From: Streblospio benedicti
Lineage: Eukaryota; Annelida; Polychaeta; Spionida; Spionidae
Direction of reading: 5' to 3'
Assembly (NCBI GenBank): GCA_019095985.1
Contig: CM032661.1
Coordinates: 7,658,785 to 7,722,784 of the forward strand
DNA length: 64,000 bases
Below the pieces are notes generated by a model, which saw only the letters and a list, made by a program, of their open reading frames with translations, was not told the DNA's origin and searched no databases. A program made the position numbers and the translations under genes. Positions 56,061 through 64,000 of this stretch are shown in pieces. Position 1 is the first letter of the stretch. Every line of letters starts with the position of its first letter.

Positions 56061-57225
56061 ATTTAAAGATAAGGAAATATTAAACATTTCATTGGATATC
56101 AATTTGATTCTTTTATTTTGTGCATGATATAAAGTATATGACTGGGAAATATTACAGTATAATAATACATTGACGAAAATAATATAGTACATTAAATAAA
56201 AAGCATCTGTCTCGGTAAAACATATTTGAATAAAACGATCCAGTAGGAAAATAACAGAGTCCTTATTGGATGACATTTATACGTGTATAAATACCTTCGG
56301 TGGACTTTCCACTTACACTTAGTAAAGATTGATCTATAAGCAGTACTTTGCTAAATCATAGAAATCTTTCCGTGTGATAAATTCTACAGTGTAGTAAGAA
56401 GTGTTCTTCATCCTCATATCAGTCATATTACAATTACAGAAGTTGTACTGCGTTAAATTAAGGGGCTCTCTTCTATGGTTGTTCATGCCTATACTCAATA
56501 CTTAAATACCTAAATTTGGGAATGCATCTTGTGCTCTTAGTATTTCTAGCACAACTTCAGTAATTTTCAGTTCAGTAGAGAACAAGGCTTTATATTGAAC
56601 ATAACATCTTAAAAGTAAGAAAGTCTTAATTTATTCCGTCAAATATCTTTATAGTTTTCAAACACTTGCATATACAAGTCTGCTCTATTTCACAATGTTG
56701 CGAGAAGTTTTGCCACAAAGAGATATAGTTCTTTACAAAAATGTCTCTGAACACAGCCCTTAAACTTGTCTTAAGGCACCTTTGACAACATACTAGGAAG
56801 AAGATTTACCAGATCGCCTAGTTATAAATACTGTTTTAAGGCAGACGTCACTTAGCACAGTGTGTCATCTTTGTTTCCCCATCTGTTTTCAAAATAAACG
56901 TCAACTTCAGCCAGTGTAAATATACATATCAGCTGAGTTGATACTAACAACAGCACACAAGTGTTTATTTTTCAAAAACAAGCTCGTTCTCAACAGCCTT
57001 ATTATCTCTGGGTAAAAACTAGTTCCACGATGGTAATGAAGCACAAACTAAATATACTAATAGCCCCATTTCACCGCTCATTAACATAGTGCTGGTGGTA
57101 GCCAATTGTGTATTTCGACGAAAAATTGACCACTTGGCCATTCCTATCTCAGTGCAAATCGCCCATCAGTGTGCGGCCAATGGGTTGTAATTTTCAATCT
57201 TTCACGCAAGTTCTATGACTTGAGT
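56061..57225. other. Intergenic, no gene seen
   Basis: AT-rich DNA with short frames and no repeat shared with the rest of the window. Confidence 0.5.
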
Positions 57226-57970
57226 TCAATCAGGCACAATGGGCGGAGAAGTGATTGTTGGACCATTATCGATCACAATCTTGGCATATAGTCTCTCAAT
57301 CATCCTGTATTCGTCCCTACTTGGGTGGCCTCTTGGCAAATGTTTCCTGATTAGGCAATAGGTGTGGCGAGAAGGCCTGATAGAAGGATGAGTGAAGACA
57401 ATTAAAGACAATTAAAAGACAAGAATTGGCCTACAAGAGGCGATTTGAAGTTTTTTACAGGATGTGTAGGCACACCGATTGGACACAAGAGGTGGCGAGA
57501 AGGCGTGATTGTGGGATGAGTGAAAACCATCAGGGTTGAATGGATAGGGCAATGGCTCTGTGACCAGAAGTCACCAGAAGTCACGAGTCTGAGTCCCCAC
57601 TGTGTATGGTCACCATACTATTATGATGTCTGCTTATACTTCCAGCAACCTTCAACAATATACAAAGATGATGATTTCCGAGTGCACATCTTCTTTGTGG
57701 TAAGAGTCATCTTTTCATTCCAAGTCCACCAAGTAGAGTGGAGACGGGGGTAACAATTGTTCAATTGTCATCACTCGTTTCGTGTTGTCTGATTAAAGAC
57801 GATTGGAGATCATTAAAGAATAGAATCAGTCCAACACGAGGCAAATTGAACTTTTGGGAATGACGTATAAGCGCAACTAAATTCGGCTGAGTAGACACGA
57901 GAAGATGCGAAAAGGCATGACTGAGGGATGAATGGAGACCATCACGGACTATTCATTTGGCGATTTCACA
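57226..57970. repeat. Interspersed repeat with GGCGAGAAGGC motif
   Basis: Repeating blocks GTGGCGAGAAGGC-TGAT, GGGATGAGTGAAAACCAT and ATTAAAGACAATTAAA recur at intervals of 60-150 bp. They are related to 37080-37480. A tRNA-like stretch (TGGATAGGGCAATGGCTC to CACGAGTCTGAGTCCCC) occurs at 57538-57600. Confidence 0.55.
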
Positions 57971-58857
57971 ACATGAGATATGATTGAATCATCCGATTGA
58001 AAAAAAAAACGAATCTCCCAAGAATGGATCGGGCCTGCTCACCAACATCTTGTTCAATCGTTTGGGGCAATTGTCTTTAATTACTCAGCCTCTCGCCTCT
58101 ACTCGTCTCTACTCACCTGAAATGTGCTTCAAACCTGCGGATGAGAGTGACTAGTTTTGAGGCGAGCTTGAGGCCAGTGCCACATCCGTCCTCATTGGAA
58201 TGTAGGTACAGCTGTCGGGCGAGTGTGTGAGTTCTCGGGCGAGTCTGTGTCTTCTCGGGTATAAGTTTCATTATTTCGGTACTGTCTGACCATCGTTTTA
58301 TTAGATAAATGCATAAGCAATCATATATACAGACATTTGAGTCTGTGCACAGTGTTATTCACAGCTCAATAAAGTGAGAACAATAATTGTTAAGAACAGG
58401 TCTTTCTTTTATATTTGTGTCAATGGATAGACTCACCGAGACCTATGTTTATTTATATCCCTGTATATATATCAAAATATTTGGCAGCATTAAAATTGTA
58501 TTTGGTACTGGTGAATTACTTTCATGTCCTATAACCCATAACAAAGTATATGCAGAGGTAGTATACACTGAGAATGAACAGATATAATTTTCACACTACC
58601 ATTTTTAAACATCACAATAATAAATATTGACGCTATATATAAAAACACTTTAAGCACAGAACGCTCACGTTGATAAATTTTTAAATTATGAGCATCATAA
58701 AACAATATCGTCAAAATGCAATATTTCATTTAAATGATTACTTTTGCCATAAAAAGACACATAAAATGGCTCAGATATGTTTTTTTCCAATGCTCGTGAA
58801 ATGCAATTTCTACCTCCTCGCTCACATTTCTCTACGAAGCATATTTCTAACCTTTAT
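57971..58857. other. Intergenic, no gene seen
   Basis: Contains a short direct repeat of CTCGGGCGAGT-TGTG (58215-58260). The stretch 58680-58850 is related to 30060-30230. Nothing coding was recognised. Confidence 0.5.
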
Positions 58858-58990
58858 CCAGCCCGCTGCTTGGGATGATAGTATCATTTTGGTCTTAAAA
58901 TCTTGGGTTCGTGAGTTAGAGCCCAGCCAGGGCCTTTTGATATAGTCAAATGGAAAAGTTAGGGTTGTAAAGTCCATCTTCAGCTTTGTC
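58858..58990 (+). mobile_element. SINE family B
   Basis: AGCCCGCTGCTTGGGATGAT is followed by AGTATCATTTTGGTCTTAAA, a GTGAGTTAGAGCCCAGCC B-box-like stretch and TTGATATAGTCAAATGGAA. It is diverged in the tRNA-like region. Confidence 0.75.
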
Positions 58991-59720
58991 TGTCTTCGTA
59001 GAAAGATGTAAGAGATAAAAGGTAGAAAATGAATAAAATGTCTTGGGAAGCAATAGATATGCAAGTAAAGATACAAACACATTTAAATCAAAATTCCTAT
59101 GTTGGTGAAATGATAAAAAAATGGGTTGCATTAAAAAAGATTGTAAGATTAATCAATTTGATTTAACAAAACTATAGACACAGTAAACACGTAGCTATTT
59201 TCTGTCAAATCACCATGATGTTTGCTATCTGTAAAAATCTAATGTGAAACTACATTTTCACTAGCATTTTTATTGCACAGACGACATGATATACATATTG
59301 GCGATATATTGCAGTAATTAGTGAAATACTTATTTTTTTTACCAACAATGTGGTCCGCATTGCTGTTCCAGGTACAGATCATTATTTTGGTTATGAGTAC
59401 TGGCCGCTTTAGGAAGCTGATACATTTCAACGATTTTATGTAGCGTAATGTTGCTGTGTTTTTACTATAACAATCCATGTGATTGTGTAAACAATGTAGT
59501 TAAGTGACCATTATTATCATAATATTCAATAGACTCTTGGGAAAAAGTAATATTTTGACGTTATCAGTGCACTTACTTCATAAAGAAATAAAAGAACTAT
59601 CAAGGTTTTTATTGTATATTTATGATATTTGCAAATTGATGATTTGTATGTAATTACAGTGTCATCGATTGTGTTGTATAAAATGTCAACAACACAGAGT
59701 CAATGCATCAATTTATTTTT

Positions 59721-59788
59721 TTAGATTACATATTTAGAACAAATGTCACAGCCTTTGTAGTTGACCTTCATATGGGGAGGACACTTTT
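59721..59788 (-). CDS. vWA gene 2, exon 8c: terminal cysteine tail and stop
   Basis: With the last base of exon 7c it encodes EKCPPHMKVNYKGCDICSKYVI and TAA. The acceptor ACATCAG is chosen because it keeps phase 1 and gives the tail an open frame; the stronger-looking TTTTTGCAG 11 bp upstream would run into a stop. Four cysteines in 22 residues suggest disulphides or dimer formation. The tail is copied at 54378-54456. Confidence 0.7.
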
Positions 59789-60209
59789 CTGATGTGATTA
59801 TGCTGCAAAAAAGTCACAAGCATAAATTAAATACAACATATACATATAGATATGCATATACACACAGAAGAAAAATTCTGACGTGCAGCATTTACTGCTT
59901 AAGATTAAAAAAATGTAAAAAATGGCATGTGTTAAAACCAATGAGGCCGCCTTCTTACGGCTAACTAGTAATATGTTATCTTAACTAAATATTTAAGATG
60001 TAGAAAATTTGAAAATGTCTTTGAACAATACTTTCATATTAATTACATTGATTCAATTTCATGTGGTAGAAATATACTTGCTGAAGAGATATGAAAGAGA
60101 GAGAAGATTGAAATGATTTTCATGCTATACACAGATATTTCCATAGATTTGCTTCTTCTCGCTGTAATACAATCTCAACACTACCTTAACAAACATAGAT
60201 TTTGCTTAC

Positions 60210-60284
60210 CACAGAACATGGATGAAATGCTTTCAACAAGATCCTGAAGCGTATCGAAGTCCATTGTCGTCCAGTAATTAACAT
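60210..60284 (-). CDS. vWA gene 2, exon 7c: final vWA helix
   Basis: 75 nt, phase 1 at both ends, between CTGCTAG and GTAAGC. The product is VNYWTTMDFDTLQDLV then ESISSMFC, preceded by an Asp made across the splice junction. It matches the usual ending of vWA domains (a strand, then FDxLxxIVxxI, then a cysteine). Confidence 0.8.
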
Positions 60285-60427
60285 CTAGCAGATTGAAATA
60301 TATTACGTTAGATGTGTTTAATTGAACCGTTTGCGATATATTCAATGTAAAAACTGTTTGAAATACATATACACAATACACTATCCCCACTATCAGTGGC
60401 TCTTTGATATTGCTTAGACACATCCTT

Positions 60428-60662
60428 GGCTAGTCTCTCCAATGTCAGCTGTTTCTCTCGAATGTAAGGCTAATCTCTCCAATTTAAGGCTGTTCTGTCA
60501 AATATAACGATGGTTTCTCCAATGTAAGGCTAATCGCTCCAATTCAAGGCGGGCATATCAATTGCAAGGCTTGTCTCTCCAATGTAAGTTTAGTCTCTCC
60601 AATTTAGTGCTGGTCTATCAAATGTAAGGCTAGTCTCCCTAATGTAACGCTGTTCTCACCAA
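60428..60662. repeat. Minisatellite, unit 20 bp, in an intron
   Basis: About twelve diverged units of GGCTAGTCTCTCCAATGTAA fill the intron between exons 6c and 7c. Point differences between units show that it is old. Confidence 0.9.
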
Positions 60663-61819
60663 AATAAGCTTTCTTTGCATTGGAAGTCCTCCAATTGAGT
60701 CTTTGCACAACGGTGGATTGTATGTCTTTCTTGATTTTCTGCTCTAGGTTTAAGAGCCTCTGCCTCGAGGTGGTGTAAGGCTTAAAGCTAGTGGAGATTG
60801 AGGTCATGTGATGTCTCTGGGTAATTATGTGTTTAATCAAGGTGTACAGATTTAATATAGTTCACATAGGCTTGCACAATACTTGTTGTTGAATCAAATA
60901 CAGCGTATTACATGAATTTTCCCCAAGCAAAATGTTAAGCAGAGGAATAAATTGCAATGCATGTCTGCTAACTATAACACAATTCATAATATCTAGAATT
61001 CTATGAAAGAAAAAAAACAGAAATGTTTTTTATTAGAAACTTTGGAGAAACTGAACTTCATGGTCAATGATTGGTATGAAATGTTCATCAAATACAGAAA
61101 TTCCACGTTGAGATATCAGTATAAATAGCCATTCTAATCAAGTTATTTATTGTCAGAACATTTGCTAGAAATTGTTTCATGTGCGGATTTTATCATTGTT
61201 CACTCCTGCGGGATGGAGGGGCATCAAATCTAATAAAATCAAGAAATAATTTCTTTGATATTACTCTACGTTTGGAGTGGTTTAGGTGTAATTATCAACA
61301 TTAGATGTTCTTTCTTCAAGTCTATACGCCTATATCACATAGCCTCTGCCGGCAATGAAACCATGGACCAGAACCACTGTGGCACGTTTCCACCATTCAC
61401 TTATGGCGGGCGGGCGCATGAGACCACTTGGCCATTTTGCCAGACCAGAAATATCTGCCATTCCAGCTGAGGGTTTGAATGATCCTGTCTTATGATAAAT
61501 CTTGTCAATAGTCAACAAGTATGCGATACCTTTTAGTGAATACTAAGTGTACCACAAGACAGGAATTTTACCACATTCAGGTGGAATGATAGGTCTTTTT
61601 AGGTCGCTCAAGATGACCAAGTGGTCTGATGTGACTGTATTAAGTGCCTGGGGAATAACTGCAACACTACTAGTCCAGTCCAGGTTCCGGCAGTGGTCTC
61701 GGATAGAGCCCGATAGATTTGAACAAAAATCCTCTAATATATCTTGCAGTTTATGTATGAGCGTTCAGAACTATGAACTTCATAACATATGATTAATTAA
61801 ACATTCAAAATTAGTTTAC
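60663..61819. other. Intron of vWA gene 2 with an inverted repeat pair
   Basis: Two related blocks at about 61400-61470 and 61565-61640 are inverted relative to each other (TTGGCCATTTTGCC... and GATGACCAAGTGGTCTGATG). They look like decayed tRNA-like SINE parts. No exon was seen. Confidence 0.45.
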
Positions 61820-62479
61820 CTTCTTGATGGGGATCAGAAGACATGGCTGCCAATTCGTCTATAGCATCCCCGTAGAGCTCGCCTACACCAATACAAAATA
61901 TCTGGATGCCTGCTGCCTTAGCAGCCTCTGCACTTGCAATAGCTGCGGAGTGGTCACTTGCTTGCCCATCAGTGATGATAACTGCTATTTTCGGCACACC
62001 AATGCGGTCACCATGGCTTACATCAAACTGCTCAAGGCGCATTAGATCGATTCCAAGATGTGTCTATGTACCGCCTGCAGTGTATTCTATGGAACTCACT
62101 TGAATCTTCAGTTCTTCTTTATCGTAATATTCGTTGAGGAAGATTTCATTGGTTGCAGAGCTTGCAAATCGCACTACACCAACTTGTACGTCTTCTGCCC
62201 CAAGGTTTAAGTGGTCAATTGTGTCCGTGACAAAGGTCAGCATCTTCAGCCAATTGTGTGGTGGCTCACCACAACCATAGTAATGATGATGGCAATAATA
62301 ATAATAAGGATAATAATTGTAGTAGTAGTGGTAATAGTAGTTGTAGTAGCAATGGTAATAGTAATTGTAATAATAATACGGGTAGTAGCACCAATAATTG
62401 TAATATCCGTCATCAATGCTCCCACTACTATCTAGAAGAAACACCACGTCGGCCTTTTTGAGACAAGTAGAACCAGGAC
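61820..62479 (-). CDS. vWA gene 2, exon 6c: vWA domain with Tyr-rich insert and an in-frame TAG
   Basis: 660 nt, acceptor TTCTAG, donor GTAAAC, phase 1 at both ends. The reading starts CPGSTCLKKADVVFLLDSSGSID, with MIDAS DxSxS. Next comes a tract of about 44 codons (62274-62405), mostly Tyr with Asn, His and a few Cys and Pro, from TAC/TAT/AAT triplets. Then come NWLKMLTFVTDTIDHL, VQVGVVRFASSATNEIFL and EYTAGGT, followed by TAG (62064-62066) where a Tyr is usual. The same frame goes on with THLGIDLMRLEQ, IAVIITDGQASDH and IQIFCIGVGELYGDA. All metal-site residues (DxSxS, T, D) are present. The TAG could be a real null allele, a stop codon read through, or a sequencing error; the rest of the exon shows no sign of decay. 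Confidence 0.85.
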
Positions 62480-63083
62480 CTAGAATGTATAATTGAGTTC
62501 TCATGAGTAGGATGATGATAAAACTGACAACTATATCAAAAGTGTTAAAAGAACACAGCGTCGCTTGAACAGCATTGACTTATGGGCAATTAGGATACTG
62601 AAACGATGTTATACCTTACAAATAAGAACTTTATGAATTTGAGGAGAAAATCTGAGAATGAAATCACAGCAGCGATCAATATCCACAAGTGCCACTGTCT
62701 AGTCACCATAAAAGATATTGATTTGCCAGCTGCAAATAGCAAACAGTACCAAGTATACTTTTGCTGCTAGTGAATTATTGATCAATGATCGTGCATTCAA
62801 GACTAGCTTGAAATTGGAATTGGACCATAAATAACTATGTAGAAAGCACTCTTTGATTGGCAGCATGCCAAAAATCGAATCACCTTTGTGTCGCCGCATA
62901 TCCCATCGTTGTCTAAAGTTTGAACAGAATCGGTTCATCGAAAAATGCTGCAGCTTGTCCAGAGACAAACATAATTAGGTATGCTAGAGCCATCATTGCC
63001 CAGGAAATCACCATCTAAACTTTGAAGGTAAAGTAGCAAAAGAAAATGTTACACCCAACTCCGTAATACGTATAGGGACTTAC
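62480..63083. other. Intron of vWA gene 2
   Basis: 600 bp without further recognisable features, between the phase-1 donor of exon 5c and the exon 6c acceptor. Confidence 0.5.
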
Positions 63084-63189
63084 AGAATTCTGCCTGCAAA
63101 GCGTATTTCCTGTAACTTGGACGGAACCTGTAGTCATAGCTGTCAGTGTCCAGAGGGGCGGCAGGATCAGGCACCACATCCAGAGTCAC
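63084..63189 (-). CDS. vWA gene 2, exon 5c
   Basis: 106 nt, from phase 0 to phase 1, between GCTAG and GTAAGT. The product is VTLDVVPDPAAPLDTDSYD then YRFRPSYRKYALQAEF, with the final Cys made across the junction with exon 6c. Its close match to exon 5b confirms both. Confidence 0.87.
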
Positions 63190-63715
63190 CTAGCGACGAA
63201 AAAACGAACTTGTAAAGACAGTAAGTGTACGGAAGTGGTCCGCAGACCAATACACATGGATAAGTACATGTAATCATCATCTGACACCGAACTGTGCGTG
63301 CAACAGGCTCACCGCCCTCTATGTGCAACAAAACTGGCCATTTTATAGGTAGATTCAAAGATATGTTGGTCTTGTTATCATAAACACAAAACTCACAAGA
63401 CTGGCTAATTTAATTATCAATTCAATTCTGCAAGAACTTCAAAACAGAACCAGAAGGCTGGCACACAAGAATGCCACTACCGGTCCCTGGTGCTAGCATT
63501 TGGACTACTTCACCATGACTTCCATGTTGACACCGAATAGAGGTTCAACACCATGTGGTCAAAAAATGTATAGAGACTTCAATGTGCTACTTTGACATTA
63601 CTAGTGACCTACACCAGACAATCAAGATATTTTATCGGCAATGGACGTCAGATAAGGGAAACGTACATGAAAGTGCTTGAAATGAATTCAAAATCCCATT
63701 CAAATGTATACTCAC
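63190..63715. other. Intron of vWA gene 2
   Basis: 525 bp between exons 4c and 5c; no further feature seen. Confidence 0.5.
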
Positions 63716-63904
63716 ATAATCCTCGAACCTTGCCCTGCCACTGGTCCTCCCAGTGTTTTCACCATAGCAATAGGCAAGGTTTTCCGACCTGTCTGCTTCA
63801 TTGATGTCTGCGAAGTCAAAAGATATCGCTCCATAATCCAACCACGCCCAACCAACACAATCTCCTGCTTCCACATCAATATAATCTGGTGCCGGATAGT
63901 CATA
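63716..63904 (-). CDS. vWA gene 2, exon 4c
   Basis: 189 nt, phase 0 at both ends, between TTTGCAG and GTGAGT. The product starts YDYPAPDYIDVEAGDCVGW and contains ISFDFADINEADRSEN and LAYCYGENTGRTSG. The exons before it (signal, 2 and 3) must lie beyond base 64000. Similarity to exon 4b extends into the intron on the acceptor side. Confidence 0.87.
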
Positions 63905-64000
63905 CTGCAAACATGAATTTAGGGAGCCTGCCATCAGATATTCATGGGTATTTTTTTTTTTGCCTCAACCTAGATTCTTGCAATTATCTCAAATACTCTA

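Noticed and set aside
61824-62461. Plus-strand open frames opposite exon 6c
   Set aside because: They are shadows of the vWA exon and of its triplet tract.

Overview
This is a window of animal nuclear DNA, AT-rich by eye, full of repeats, and with genes mostly split by introns. Two assembly gaps (100 N each) and one block of junk base calls mark it as draft sequence. The genes are secreted proteins of extracellular type: fibrinogen-related (FReD) proteins and a von Willebrand factor A (vWA) family. With the tRNA-derived SINEs, CR1/L2-like LINE tails and many foldback MITEs, this points to a marine invertebrate. A deuterostome such as a hemichordate is my best guess, but I cannot prove it from the sequence.

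0-9.6 kb: a tandem pair of FReD genes. The second (7012-8151) is a whole intronless gene of 379 residues: signal peptide, coiled coil, fibrinogen domain. The first (883-1709) is its dead twin. The pair lies between two inverted arms of about 510 bp. 9.6-22 kb: no gene recognised. It holds MITEs, two linked minisatellites, a 2-kb repeat unit in direct and inverted copies, SINEs and microsatellites.

21.7-36.6 kb: a GC-rich island of old LTR-retroelement debris, with Gag-like coding on the minus strand, Ty3/gypsy-like pol on the plus strand and two diverged LTR-like blocks. All of it is broken. A fragment of a multicopy invertebrate ORF lies at 22.7-23.1 kb.

37.5-64 kb: a cluster of vWA genes. 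The plus-strand member starts from a TATA promoter and signal-peptide exon at 37.6-37.7 kb. It has an N-terminal cysteine-bearing module of four exons (2-5), present twice in tandem plus one diverged extra exon, then two vWA exons (51.3-52.2 kb). Several exons are frame-shifted, so this locus looks decayed or badly sequenced. A minus-strand paralogue enters from beyond 64 kb (exons 4-8, 63.9 to 59.7 kb). It keeps good splice sites and frame, but its vWA exon carries a tyrosine-rich triplet expansion at the metal-binding loop and one in-frame TAG. A third minus-strand copy is reduced to promoter plus signal exon (55.9 kb) and terminal exon (54.4 kb). The first (2-5) and second (vWA) modules are both bounded by phase-1 introns, the classic arrangement for exon shuffling.

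All intact products are predicted to be secreted. FReD proteins of invertebrates often bind glycans and act in defence, and vWA domains bind protein ligands through a metal. A shared role in defence or matrix is possible but not shown here. Most of the remaining DNA is repeats, several of which interrupt each other and give a relative order of insertion.
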